The notes below the pieces were generated by a model. It saw only the letters and a program-made list of their open reading frames with translations. It was not told where the DNA came from and searched no databases. Below are positions 1 to 10,270 of a DNA stretch of 64,000 nt, one piece after another (within the stretch, counting starts at the first letter, position 1; each line of letters starts with the position of its first letter). The DNA is from Pristionchus mayeri (taxonomy: Eukaryota; Nematoda; Chromadorea; Rhabditida; Neodiplogasteridae), in NCBI GenBank assembly GCA_036245805.1, contig BTRK01000003.1:36163215-36227214 (forward strand). Direction: 5' to 3'. The translations under genes were made by a program, and so were the position numbers.

Positions 1-138
1 CTCCCCGCCAACTACCGAGAGCTCTGTTCGGAATGGAGATATCAATGTGAAAATTTTGGAGCTTGTTATCGTTGGGGAGATCTAGGCCGTGCATATGAAA
101 GCTTCAAACATTGAATTTTGACTTTGCTCCTCCTTTAA
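1..138. repeat. Partial TTAA-flanked MITE (family A), right part
   Basis: This is the right-hand part of an element seen complete at 4189-4438 (inverted) and 9306-9558. Shared landmarks are a segment reading AGCTCTGTTCGGAATGGAGA, a GCATATGAAAGCTTCAAA segment and the terminal CTCCTCCT followed by TTAA at 135-138. The left end lies outside the window. Its TTAA is shared with the next element, so two TTAA-targeting elements appear to abut. Confidence 0.7.
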
Positions 139-709
139 GGAGTAGAGCGATACAGATTTTTAATGCAGATTATGAAAAAAGAAGTGTAAGTGTACAATAT
201 AAAAATATAAAAACCAAATTCGATCTGCCTTCAACTTGGCATTTTTTACACAAATATGCCACTATGAAGAACAAGTCGAAAAAATGCATTTTTGTGAACT
301 CTGATTTTTCTTCTTCAAACGCTCAAATATGGTTGTTGGTTAAAAGAATGAGTTGAAAATCGTCTTTTGGGACATGGTTATACTCATATTTTTCAATTAT
401 AAATTTGTATTAAAAATTTTGCAAATTTTCGAAATATCTTGGCACGACGTGCTCATCCTTGAAGAAATATGCCCCAGAAGACGATTTTCAACTCATGCTT
501 TTGACCAACAACCATATTTGAGCGTTTAAAGAAGAAAAATCAGAGTTCACAAAAATGCATTTTTTCGACTTTTTCTTCATAGTGGCATGTTTGTGTAAAA
601 AATGCCAAGTTGAAGGCGGATCGACTTTGGTTTTTATATTTTTATATTGTACACTTACACATCTTCTTTCATAATCTACATTAAAAATCTGTATCGCTCT
701 ACTCCTTAA
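135..709. repeat. Palindromic element with TTAA ends
   Basis: Two arms of about 230 bp are inverted copies: roughly 139-370 pairs with 476-705, around a loop of about 100 bp. The ends read TTAA-GGAGTAGAGCG and CGCTCTACTCC-TTAA, so the flanking TTAA is the likely target duplication, as in piggyBac-type elements. The arms differ by scattered substitutions. The 81-residue reading frame inside lies within one arm and shows no coding signal, so I do not call it. Confidence 0.75.
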
Positions 710-1533
710 TAGGGAAATATTTTTATTTTGTGGTAAAAATTGGTTTTTCGCACGGCCCGTTTTGATTTTTCGTCAGATCGCTTTGCACTAAACAGTAAAG
801 TTTTTGGAAATAATTTTCCGCACATTTTGAGCCCAGCGCCATCTCTCCAGCTCATCTGGGAGCTGAGATTCGGCATAATCGGAAGCAAAACCGGAAAATT
901 CCTAAATGCCGGCTCTGGAACCAATGACCCATATTTTTCGAAATCTTACTCCTAGAGCATTGTACCACTCTAATATGGACAAAATCAGGCACAACTTTTT
1001 TTCGAAATGTTCCCGCACTCCTCCACTGGCTCGTGATACACGTGTTACATAAACTCTATATTTTCTTCCAATTAGTAGGTGGGCCGCTCGCCACCCACTG
1101 GGCATGGAACTGATTAACCAGTGATTGGCTGTTTTTGAGCAGTGGCTAAACTAAGCCATTTGCAGTCCCTTCCTACGAGACAGCTATAATTTGGAATTTG
1201 GCTCTACGCACTACAGCAAATGTTTTGTGAGATTGATTTTCGTTCTTTATTTCGTTTGAAAAAAATGCATTTATTCGTGATAACGTAAGATAGGGCTCAA
1301 CAAGCCTAACTGTTTTCAGTTTATATCTGAGTTTGAAAACATTTCCAGTACGATCGCGGTGGTCGCCCGGATGGACTTCCTTCGATTCTCCGAACATTCA
1401 ACTTGTCATGCACAGTGAGTTCATTACGATTATTACTTATCAATATTTGTAAACTTTGATACAAATCACTATGATGAGCTTCCCCAACTCTACGCATTTA
1501 CCATGCTAAAATACGACCGAAAAAAATCAAATA
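710..1533. other. No gene recognised
   Basis: Only short open frames on both strands; no splice-bounded exon, RNA gene or clear repeat was recognised. It precedes the first exon of the membrane-protein gene and may hold its promoter or an upstream exon. Confidence 0.4.
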
Positions 1534-3191
1534 ATGTCGAAATTCAAGGCACAAATCGTCGCACGCGTCCTCGTTTTGAGCACTCTATACGTTCGTTGGT
1601 ACTACAGCTTTATTCGATGTAAAGCGGTGAGCAATACGAATAAAGGTAAGCATGGAAGGAGGGATGACCAACTCAGGATAGCAGCCAAACAAACGTGCCC
1701 AATTTTTCCCCAGGCTTCTTGTCAATGTGTCAAAATAAAGCATCTCAAAAGTATACTCTTTGTTCAAAGCTATCCAAGCTTCATAAAAAAAAATTAAATA
1801 AATTTTAAAAAATGCAAAAAAAAGCAAGATTCATAAAGTGAGCACATCGCATTTAGATCACATTCCATGGGAATCCTTAAATTCAGAAATATTATGGTTG
1901 AGTTATTACAGGATGCATCATTCGCGTACTTGCTTTTCTCACTCCGAAGGTGCACTTCGTAGCGATGATTCTCGAATTCCTCATCACTTGCATCCAGCAG
2001 AATATCGATTGGACGCGTAAGTTTTCATTACATTTTTAAGATTATTATTTAAAAATGGACAACGTATCATCCGTTACCACGTAACAATACAATAAAGCGA
2101 TAACTTTTTGTAATCATAAACATTTATGGATAACTGATTTCGATGAATTGTTGTTATCATCTTCCGGAGTTTTTGCGATATCGAAACCGTTTTACTCAAT
2201 TTAGTGTCATACGAATTTGAAAATAGGGCTGAGGCATGCATGATACTACAATGACCAAACAAAATTTCAGTGAAATGGATGTTTCCCTACGTAATGGTCG
2301 GCTGGGTCGGGTCGATCTGCTCGTACATGCTGCTATACACACTCATCTCCCTGACTGAGGGATCGTCCAAAGTGAGTATAATTAGGGAACAGTCTAAATC
2401 CGATCGCTGATTGTTTCCATTTCAGTCATCTTCTCGAATTGCGCAGATAAGGCTGGTCTGCTTCTGCATCTGCGTAATGTGTTCGCCAGTGTGGATTAGA
2501 AGCCACATGAAGTTCCTCAGTAGAATGCCCTGCTTCCCTGAAGGTTACTTTTACTCAATATCAAGCTATTGTAGTAATACGCGTAAGCAAGTAATAATTA
2601 CATATTTTCAAAAAACTCAAGACAATATTTTACAGTTTGTTTCAACGTAGGGGGAGAGACAATACGAATAAGTTATCCTGAACAATGGAATTGAATTGCA
2701 GTACCGGCTAAAGTGGCACTCTCTGAGTACTTGACTGTGGCTGCAGTGATAGTATTCGTTGCAACACAAGTGAGTTTCCAAAATTATACGTTTCTGTAGA
2801 AATTTTTTATCTATGTTTATCGCTCAATTTTTCAGCTTTACGAGATGCGAAATTACTTCGGATTGCTGTCGTGTTCTAGAGAAGACTACAGAGTCAAGGT
2901 AATTTTCCGTTCTGATTTGGCCAAAATCTACACACTCCAATATTTTTTTAATGGGGAGATCGTAGCATAATTAGATAAACCCGCTATATTTGATTGTGCA
3001 ATCTCGGCAAAAGTCTCAGTTTTTAGAATCCTTAGACAGTCGAATAAGGGCGCATTTGTATTCAGGTGAATGCCGCCTTCGAGGACAAATATCGGCCGGC
3101 CGAGAACGAATTCGTGCCAGCTTGCTCGCGTTATTGCCGTAGCAGCTCATCGTCTAGCAGCAACTCCGATCGATTTATCGATGAAGCATAA
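1534..3191 (+). CDS. Multi-pass membrane protein, nematode type, 7 exons (about 230 aa)
   Basis: Exons: 1534-1645, 1912-2016, 2271-2371, 2426-2543, 2702-2769, 2836-2898 and 3066-3191. They join in one open frame of 693 nt, with GT-AG junctions and mostly TTTCAG-like acceptors. Hydrophobic stretches lie in exons 1 to 5 (for example IVARVLVLSTLY, FPYVMVGWVGSICSYMLLYT and LTVAAVIVFVA), so five or six membrane spans are likely. The tail is polar and Ser-rich and ends FIDEA. The structure is confirmed by the paralogue at 25902-28343, which keeps the same junctions and identical 68- and 63-nt exons. The start is uncertain: the ATG at 1534 is in frame, but in the paralogue an acceptor-like CAG sits at the equivalent position, so an upstream exon is possible. 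The family was not identified; the pattern of spans faintly recalls Frag1/DRAM/Sfk1 proteins, which is only an impression. Confidence 0.72.
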
Positions 3192-3209
3192 GCAAGAAAT
3201 GGACATGAT

Positions 3210-3698
3210 TACAGTACGTGCTAATCGCCTTGGTCATGTGCGTGCGCGGCGCTGCGCGGCGGAGCGCGGCTTGCGCGGATTGATTTTGCGTAAAGAATAT
3301 TGCTTTTCACGATTCGAACCTATTATTTTCGAATTCTCCGTAAAATTTCGCATCGGAAGGACTATTCATTCATATTTTTAGAAAAAGAAATCAATATTTT
3401 GAATTCTGTAATGCTGCAACCTACCGTAATCCCAGTTTGCGATACTGTCGCTATCGTAAAGTGAGATTACGGTAGGGTGCAGAAATTCCGCATTCAAAAT
3501 ATTGATTTATAAATATAAATATATCTTTAAAAATATGAATGAATACTCCTTTCGATGGGAAATTTTACGGAGAATTCGAAAGTAATAGGTTCGAATCGTG
3601 AAAAATAATATTCATCCCGCAAAATCAATCCGCGTAAGCCGCACGCCGCCGCGCAGCGCGGCGCACGCACATGGTCAAGGCGATTAGCACGTACTGTA
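3210..3698. repeat. Palindromic MITE with TA target duplication
   Basis: The element runs from 3212 to 3696 between TA dinucleotides. Its ends are perfect inverted copies (CAGTACGTGCTAATCGCC and its complement), and the whole body folds back: about 3212-3445 pairs with 3460-3696. One stretch of each arm is a GC-rich run near GCGCGGCG. TA target and TIR point to the Tc1/mariner superfamily. It starts 19 bp after the stop codon of the membrane-protein gene, so it probably lies in that gene's 3' UTR. Confidence 0.8.
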
Positions 3699-4188
3699 GA
3701 TAGATTAGGGACCGATTGCCTAAGCTTCGATCACACTTGGACGGTCTGTGGAAACTCTTCCTTAATTGTTAGACAAGCGTTCTTATTTGGTTTATCCAAT
3801 TAGTGCACTTATTTGTACTCCCAATAGTAAGGTGTTGTTTGCTAAAATATGCATATTCAGACAAAGATAAGATAACCCACCAATTCTATTCAAAATCACG
3901 ATCTCACAGTAGGCCTGAATGTTCATTTGCGATAGTGTTCTCAGGTTTTTGTTAATTATTATTAACTATTGTAATTTAATCTATTTGACTTGTGAACTTC
4001 AAAATCCGCCAAATTAAATGCATGAATACACGAAATAGATGTTACATAGTAATAAATAACAAGTAAAAAATCACAAGACGCTGAAAGACATCGATTTTTC
4101 AAACAATCTATCCTAATTAGCCGAGGTTATCCTCAGCGGTAGGAAAACGAGCACAAGCACAGGATCCCAGAACCCACTCTTCGAGAAG
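3699..4188. other. No gene recognised
   Basis: AT-rich sequence without a supported exon or repeat. Confidence 0.4.
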
Positions 4189-4438
4189 TTAAAGGAGGAG
4201 CAAAGTCAAAATTCATTTTTTAAGCTTTCATATGCAAGGCCTAGATCTCTCCAACGATAAGAATCTCCGAAATTTTCACATTGATATCTCGATTGCAAAC
4301 AGAGCTATCGGTGGTTGGCAGGAGCCAAATCAGGGAAAGCTCAGGCAACGAGCGTGAGAGCACGTGCCTTGAAGAGGGTTCTCCTCTAATTGAAACATAT
4401 TTCAACCGGGCGCGCGTTTGCCTTTACTCCTCCTTTAA
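4189..4438. repeat. TTAA-flanked MITE (family A), complete, inverted
   Basis: Bounded by TTAA at 4189-4192 and 4435-4438 with terminal AGGAGGAG / CTCCTCCT. The interior matches the element at 9306-9558 and the fragment at 1-138, including the segment coding NRARVC in antisense. TTAA target sites suggest mobilisation by a piggyBac-type transposase. Confidence 0.78.
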
Positions 4439-5436
4439 ATATTGCAATCCTCATTGCAGGTCGAATATCGGCGATGGGACGGAGAAAATCTTTGATGAAA
4501 ATCTTTGCAACTTGATTATCATACATACGCGAATCGTAGATCATCATATGATACGCTGTATGTCATGCGTAACACCACTGTATTATAAAGATCGTTATAA
4601 AGCCGGCCAAGCGTATCTGCGCAATGATCATTAGTTAGTCACGTTGCAAGTATCGAATATAAATCAGTCAAGCGAGAAATAAGCCTATAAGACTGGGAAC
4701 CGCTGGTTTCGTAATACTTCCACTTGAAGGTACGTGCACGCATGGTAAACATGAAATCGAGAAAACGAAATCAGCACCAGTTGTTAGGCATTTTTCGTAG
4801 ATAACTTTAGGACGCGACGGTGAGGAACCAGCCCAGTGTGATCGCTTCTACTTACTTTTCACTTATTTACGCTACATTTCAGGAGTGGCAGGCATGGCGC
4901 TCAACGGTATGCTGCTGTACTACCTCGGGCGTAGCACGCACTGTCACTGAGAAATGTGATCGAGTATTCGAGATAAGGAGCTACTGACTCTCCCAAGTGC
5001 TGACTATCTCGAAACGGATCTCCGAAGGCTCGGTTGGGAAGGTACGTAGTATCCGATTCCAAGCTAAGATATGGAACAGGGATGACGGCGGAGGAATCCT
5101 CCTCTTTCAATATGGAAGTATACCAACGGAAGATGGGCAATGCTCTTGTCATCGGGCATTTACGTAGCAAACGACTAATTATTAACTAATTATCATACAC
5201 TGCAAAGGTGAAGCCAATACACAATCCCGTTTTACCAACGTTCCAAATTGTTCCCAATCAGATTCTTTTATTGCGTCCCTGATATACAATCGAAATATAA
5301 CCGTATTCATATGCAATCTGTAAGAGACTAAACAACACATCATTCCAAAAACTTCGCTGCGATATTTCCGACGACTTCCAGCTGAAAAAATGTTTTCGTT
5401 CAATCATGCTTAAATCGAGTTTTTTTCATAATTGTA
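4439..5436. other. No firm gene; possible exon remnant near 4883
   Basis: A TTTCAG-like acceptor at 4877-4882 is followed by a short hydrophobic reading (GMALNGMLLYYLG) that soon hits a stop. This could be a relic of a membrane-receptor gene, but nothing extends it. The rest shows no recognisable feature. Confidence 0.3.
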
Positions 5437-6695
5437 TCAGGTTGTAACATAAGTTTTGTCGTGTCCAATCTCTTATGCATTCTAACCTCAGAAATTCTTC
5501 GAATTAATTTAATCTCAATTTCGTTATTCATTATCAGTGAGGGCCTTCGTACCCTTTCTTACGCGCTTTACTTCAGCGCTGTCAAGGCAGTTGAGGAGGC
5601 ACATTAGTCAGACAAAGTTGAACTGAGATCAGGATTAAAAATCATTTTCACGCATCAGCTCTTCTTGAAAAGGAGAAAGTATGCCGATTAGTGTGATTTG
5701 CGTAAAGTACTACATAAGGGCATAATTTTGAACCACTCACGGATAATGACAAACGAAAATCGTTCTAGAAATGTAGACGAGATTTATAATGTGGATGGTA
5801 GGTGACGGTCGCGAAAACTTTCGCAAGACGAATTTTCTTCTCAATAGATATCGAGATCCAAATAGTGGTGGAATATAGTTCACCCAAAGTGGTCAATATA
5901 CAGACAAAGTTTGGGGTAGACTGGGTTCTGTTGAGATAAGTGGCTCCATTCGGAACGATGGCATGTAAATGAAACTACTGAAATTGGCACTTTGTTCATA
6001 TTCCTACCTCACACACACGTTCAATATCTGATTTATTGTGTCCATTCGAACCATCAACCCTACCCTTACCAATATCTAGTTGGGATAATTTTGGAAATAA
6101 ATAGCTTTTGAATGACAATCTTTAATTCGAAACACCTAAACTTTTTTGGTAAAATTGTGCGCGAATTGAATTAATGAAAATTCAAATTTCCCACAAGTAG
6201 AGTGTTCTTTCTCTCACGCGTTTAATGAAAAATTATACCTCCATGAGTGGTCATTGGAACGCACTTATGTTACGCACTGTTGTTGTAATTCTGGATTCAG
6301 AAGAGTTGGTCAAGTTGGCTACGAATCAGCGGCTAACCTTACACTCAGTGAAGTATATCTTTTGTTCCGCTTAACATAGCACCATATCTGGCGTATATTT
6401 TGAAAGAGCATTGACGGGGCATATCACCATGCTGTAGAAGTTTGGTTAATTGTTCATCTCTGCGAAGTAGCACCCGATCAAACGAATTAATAAAATCTGC
6501 ACCAAATTTAAATCAGTTCATATTAATATTTTTCACATAGCCAGCGTGGGCAGTTCAGCTCTACCCTATGGTTTGAATGTGCATGTACACCCCAAACATA
6601 TGATAGCAGGTCAGGCATTGGGAATGTTTGAGAAGTATCCTTCATGGAAATATTGTGAACCTCCGAAATGCGACAAAACTTATGTTACAACCTAA
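5437..6695. mobile_element. Mariner-like element, transposase decayed
   Basis: The ends are inverted repeats of about 24 bp, AGGTTGTAACATAAGTTTTG at 5439 and its complement ending at 6693. They are set in TA-TCAGG ... CCTAA-TA, giving a TA target duplication. The 1.26-kb length is typical of full mariner elements. No open transposase frame survives and I could not align the interior to catalytic motifs. Its terminal design (TA-TCAGG) is shared with elements at 12594-13492 and 42117-42973. Confidence 0.65.
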
Positions 6696-7061
6696 TAGTA
6701 TAGTTTACCTGTTTCTTGAGAATCTGATTCGCCATTTGGTCTGATATCAATCGCCTGGTAGCACTGTCGATCTGCAGTCTACCCTCCAGCAACCATCATT
6801 CAGTACCATTCTGTAACACAATATTCCTTTCGTCGGGGAAAAGTGAGAAATCGAAATGTAATCAAATTTGACCTGGCAAGATGCCAGATTTTCTCTCGAC
6901 GGGAAAATCAGGGGAAAATAAGCTTCGATATTTGAAACGGTTCTGAAACATATCGCAATTCTCAAATTCGATCACAATTGAAAATATTTGCTTTTTATAG
7001 TCGGTCTGAAACGCAAGTAATTAAGCTCGGGTTCCCAACATCGTTTGCAAAATTGCGATAT
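6696..7061. other. Intergenic, short inverted repeat
   Basis: A 19-bp stretch TCTGAAACATATCGCAATT at 6944 recurs inverted at about 7049-7070, next to the LINE boundary. Nothing else was recognised. Confidence 0.4.
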
Positions 7062-7064
7062 GTT

Positions 7065-8162
7065 TCAGATGCACATCAAGTTTCGACTTTGTAATTTGAT
7101 TTCGAAAAAATCTCCCCGATTTCTATCGTTACTTCGGGCTGTTTTGCATGACAAGGAATATTCGACATTGGATTGCAGGGATGATCGAAGTAGATGGCGT
7201 TGAGCAAGGAGTTTCCGAGTTGCGGGAGAGATCCAAGGTGGCGATTGCCTCTTTCTCCAACAGTTGGTTGCTGCTGTCTTTGCAAACGCTTGTATCTTGT
7301 GGAAGGCGTCTGTGGCTGAGGATGGACGAGCAAGGGGCATTGATGCGAGAAGGTTCGCATTGGCAGTAAAAGCGACTTTATCGAAATCCAGCCGCTCCCT
7401 GCATCTTTTATGCCGCACCTTGTTGGGGAGAGAGAGGGTGAGTCGGACGAGACGATGGTCGGAGTCGAATTCGAACTGTCCAACGACTCCACAATTGACA
7501 ACTCTCGCTGTGATGGGCGATGCTACGAAGTCAATTTGGTTGAATGTGGAGCCGTTAGGGGAACGCCAAGTCCAGATTCTTCCTCGACGTCGCTTGGGGA
7601 AGGTGTTTTGGATGCGCAATTTGTTCCTCACGCAGGTCTCTGCAAAAGAGCGCCCACGTGAGTTCGGGGTCGGAGAGGCAAATTCACCGACAAATCTTTC
7701 ATTGCCAGGTTCCTTTGCGACTCTACAGTTGAAATCCCCGACCAAAACTGGCATGTATCCTGCCGGAGCGTCGTGCAGCGCGTTCTCGATCTGGTCAAGG
7801 AAGTCGTCGTAGACGGCATCATCATAAGCCGATGTTGGGGCGTAAGCATTGACCAGGAAGAGTTTCTGTTGTGGTAGCTGCAGGGTTGCGAGACGATCCG
7901 AAAGACCTCGAAACACGGCTCCTTTTGCAAGATGCGGTTGCAGCAGGAAAGCGACACCATGTCTTGCAGTGGCACCCCCTGAGTGATAAACGACGATGCC
8001 TGAGGCCGCAAGATTGAAGGAAGCTAAACCCACAATCCTCGCCTCCTGAACAGCTACGATGTCCCACTTGATCTTTGAGAGGGCCAGCTCGATCTCGAGG
8101 AGCTTCTCCTTGGGTGCGAGTGTCCGGGCGTTCAGCGTGCCGATGTTGAATGGACGACCCAT
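7065..8162 (-). pseudogene. LINE APE-type endonuclease, 5' part of RTE-like ORF
   Basis: An open frame of 365 codons. It starts with GRPFNIGTLNARTL, the usual opening of RTE-like endonucleases, and carries the catalytic signatures QEARI, VLVGDFNCR and SDHRLVRL in order, so the whole endonuclease domain is present. After about residue 250 it enters the linker before RT and is cut off at the left boundary near 7065. It would nick target DNA for target-primed reverse transcription in an intact element. No RT follows, so it is a fragment. The closest relative in the window is the antisense LINE inside the LTR element (23179-25090). Confidence 0.85.
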
Positions 8163-8251
8163 CGAGGCGGCTTACAACTCCCGCTTGCCAGAGCTGCTGG
8201 GAGAGGGAAACTGGCCGAGGGAGAGGGAGACGAAGAATCTCACTTCCCCTT

Positions 8252-8764
8252 GACTACTCAGCAGAACTTGAGCACAGAATTCGTCTGGGTTGGTTCGCAT
8301 GGAGCAAGCTCTCGTACCTCCTCTCTTCACGCATTCTACCGATGAAAACAAAGCGGCGCCTTTTCAACAGTTGTGTCATGTCTACGATACTCTATGGCAG
8401 CGAGCTATGGGCCCTACGAGCAAGTGACAAGGAGCGACTAAGTGTGACTCAGCGTAAGATGGAGCGGAAAATGCTCGGAATCAGCTTGCGAGATCGATGG
8501 AGGAACGTGAACATCCGCAACGCAACAGGAGTCCGTGACTGGAATCAGGAGGCTATGAGAAGGAAGGCAATTTGGGCGTTGAAACTGCGACGAATGGATA
8601 TGGAAGAATGGAGCAGAGCGACTACTATGTGGATACCTTACAACAGGACGCGCTCACCGGGTCAGCCTAAACCCCGATGGAGAGATGATCTCAGAAGAAC
8701 TATTGGAGCGAGATGGTGGAACGCAACTGCTGAAGAATACCGACCCTTCCTCATCTTGCGTTAA
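8252..8764 (+). pseudogene. LINE reverse transcriptase C-terminal part
   Basis: The reading from about 8252 aligns with the C-terminal third of the RT protein at 23179-24762: FNSCVMSTILYGSELW against FNACLMSTVLYGCEAW, then RKMERKMLGISLRDRW against RKMERRMIGVTWMDRW. The polymerase core with YADD is absent. The stop is at 8762-8764. It belongs to the same insertion as the inverted endonuclease segment to its left. Confidence 0.85.
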
Positions 8765-8945
8765 CGCATGACGTGATAAATATTGATTGATTAAATATTG
8801 ATTCTATCGTTATGGAATGCTGTGGTAATGTTTAAAATTGGACTATGAAATCGCTTTCATTTGATATTATCGTTGTTGTCTTGGAAAACAGTTTTGATGG
8901 GACCGGTTTCGCTAAAGACAACAACGACAAAACCAAAGAGATACT

Positions 8946-9100
8946 TCTTCGATATTTGGCCACCCCCTCCATTCCTCCCCCACCCTACTCATTCTAGGTG
9001 TCTCCCCCTGATTTTCGGTCACACAACCCTATTGTAATGGGGGGGGGGGAATGAGATATGATATGGGGGTGTGACAAATATCGAAGAAGTGCCAAACTAT
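8946..9100. repeat. Short inverted-repeat element
   Basis: Arms near TTCTTCGATATTTGGCC and GACAAATATCGAAGAA enclose a segment with GATTTTCGGTCACACAACCC and a run of G. A related unit with the same central phrase is at about 38994-39125, so this is a dispersed repeat. No target duplication was fixed. Confidence 0.55.
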
Positions 9101-9305
9101 CGGTGCCACACCTTGCATTTCTCCAGATTCAGCTTCCTCAGAACAGGGAAAACGACGTAACATGATCGATTGTCCCTGAAGCTGACCAAGGACAAGCGAC
9201 AATATTTCTGAACCGCCCTGTCGGGAGGATAGGAGGCAACCAGCTGTAATTGCATCGATCATTATTCAGCGCTAAAAAGTGGAACGGTCGGATGCAAGTG
9301 AGAAG

Positions 9306-9558
9306 TTAAAGGAGGAGTAAATGCAAACGCGCGCCCGGTTGGAACATGTTTCACTTAGTGACGCACTCTCTTCAAGTCGCGTGCTATCTCGCCCCCTTCC
9401 CTGAGCTTTCCCTGATCTGGCTCCCAGCCAACTAGCAATAACTCTGTTCGGAATGGAGACATCACTTTGAAAATTTCGGAGCTGCTTATCGTTGTGGAGC
9501 TCTAGGCAGTGCATATGATAGCTTCAAAAATTGATTTTTGAGTTTACTCCTCCTTTAA
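9306..9558. repeat. TTAA-flanked MITE (family A), complete
   Basis: TTAA at 9306-9309 and 9555-9558, termini AGGAGGAG / CTCCTCCT, about 250 bp. It is the best-preserved copy of the family also seen at 4189-4438 and 1-138. Confidence 0.8.
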
Positions 9559-9751
9559 ACTACCGTAGATTCATACCATTGTACGATTGAGCAATAAATT
9601 ATGCCGCTCAGAATATTTCAACATGACTAACCTGCTCTTTTATATCGTGAAACATAAAATCGTCGGTTGACCAATGCGAATGGAAGTTCCAGCTGTCATG
9701 AGCCCATCCCTCGCCCTTAATGGACCATTTATGGTTGCAAAAAGCTGAGGG

Positions 9752-9824
9752 GTCACTCTCTTCATTTCCCGAACTATCTCACCGGTCGACCGGTCGGGAG
9801 AGTTCGGGAAATGATGAGAGTGGC
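9752..9824. repeat. Hairpin element (family H)
   Basis: A near-perfect stem: GTCACTCTCTTCATTTCCCG pairs with CGGGAAATGATGAGAGTGGC around a core ACCGGTCGACCGGT. The core and the TCTTCATTT arm mark it as a member of the dispersed hairpin family found throughout the window. Confidence 0.7.
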
Positions 9825-10270
9825 CATGAAGCAATTGATCAATCAAGAAATCATTGTATTGCATTATTATTGGATTGTATGAACAGACCTTCGTCTAGTG
9901 GCGATTATTGGAAAAGAGGAAAATTAAGATTTTATCGAACTCTTCATTTCACCCACTTTTCGGAATATCTTCACCCTCTGCTCAGGGAAATGGACGCGCT
10001 CGCCGATAACCTGCATTTAAATTTATATTAAAATAGTGCCAACAATTGCGCAGTAAGATGCAAATCGTATGTTGTGCTCGGAGGTAAGTATTTCGGATGA
10101 AAATCAAAAAATTACCCCTCCCCAGTATTCTCATTTTTTGGTTCCCAAGCTGGTAAAACATCTACATCGAAACGTCAGAAGGGTATTATTTTTGTCTATC
10201 ACACTGGGTTCTCATCCGGCGTAATGTTGCTCGGAGCCTATATGAGTACATTATTTAGTTCGCAACTGGG

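Larger units (their letters stand above)
7062..8815. mobile_element. RTE-like LINE, rearranged with inverted 5' part
   Basis: The endonuclease end of the element lies on the minus strand (7065-8250) and its reverse-transcriptase C-terminus on the plus strand (8252-8764). They meet head to head near 8250; the central RT domain is missing. After the stop comes a short tail of ATTGATTGATTAAATATTGATT type, as expected at RTE 3' ends. In the inverted part the 5'-most sequence abuts the junction, which is the geometry left by twin priming during target-primed reverse transcription. Confidence 0.75.

Noticed and set aside
3237..3290. A CpG-rich promoter-like island
   Set aside because: The GC-rich run occurs in mirror image at about 3630-3675 and belongs to the TA-flanked palindrome, not to a promoter.
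4883..5040. A chemoreceptor-like exon (GMALNGMLLYYLG)
   Set aside because: Only one short hydrophobic stretch follows an acceptor, with an early stop and no partner exons; kept only as a note.
7264..7812. A 182-codon plus-strand frame
   Set aside because: It is antisense to the LINE endonuclease, which carries clear catalytic motifs on the minus strand.
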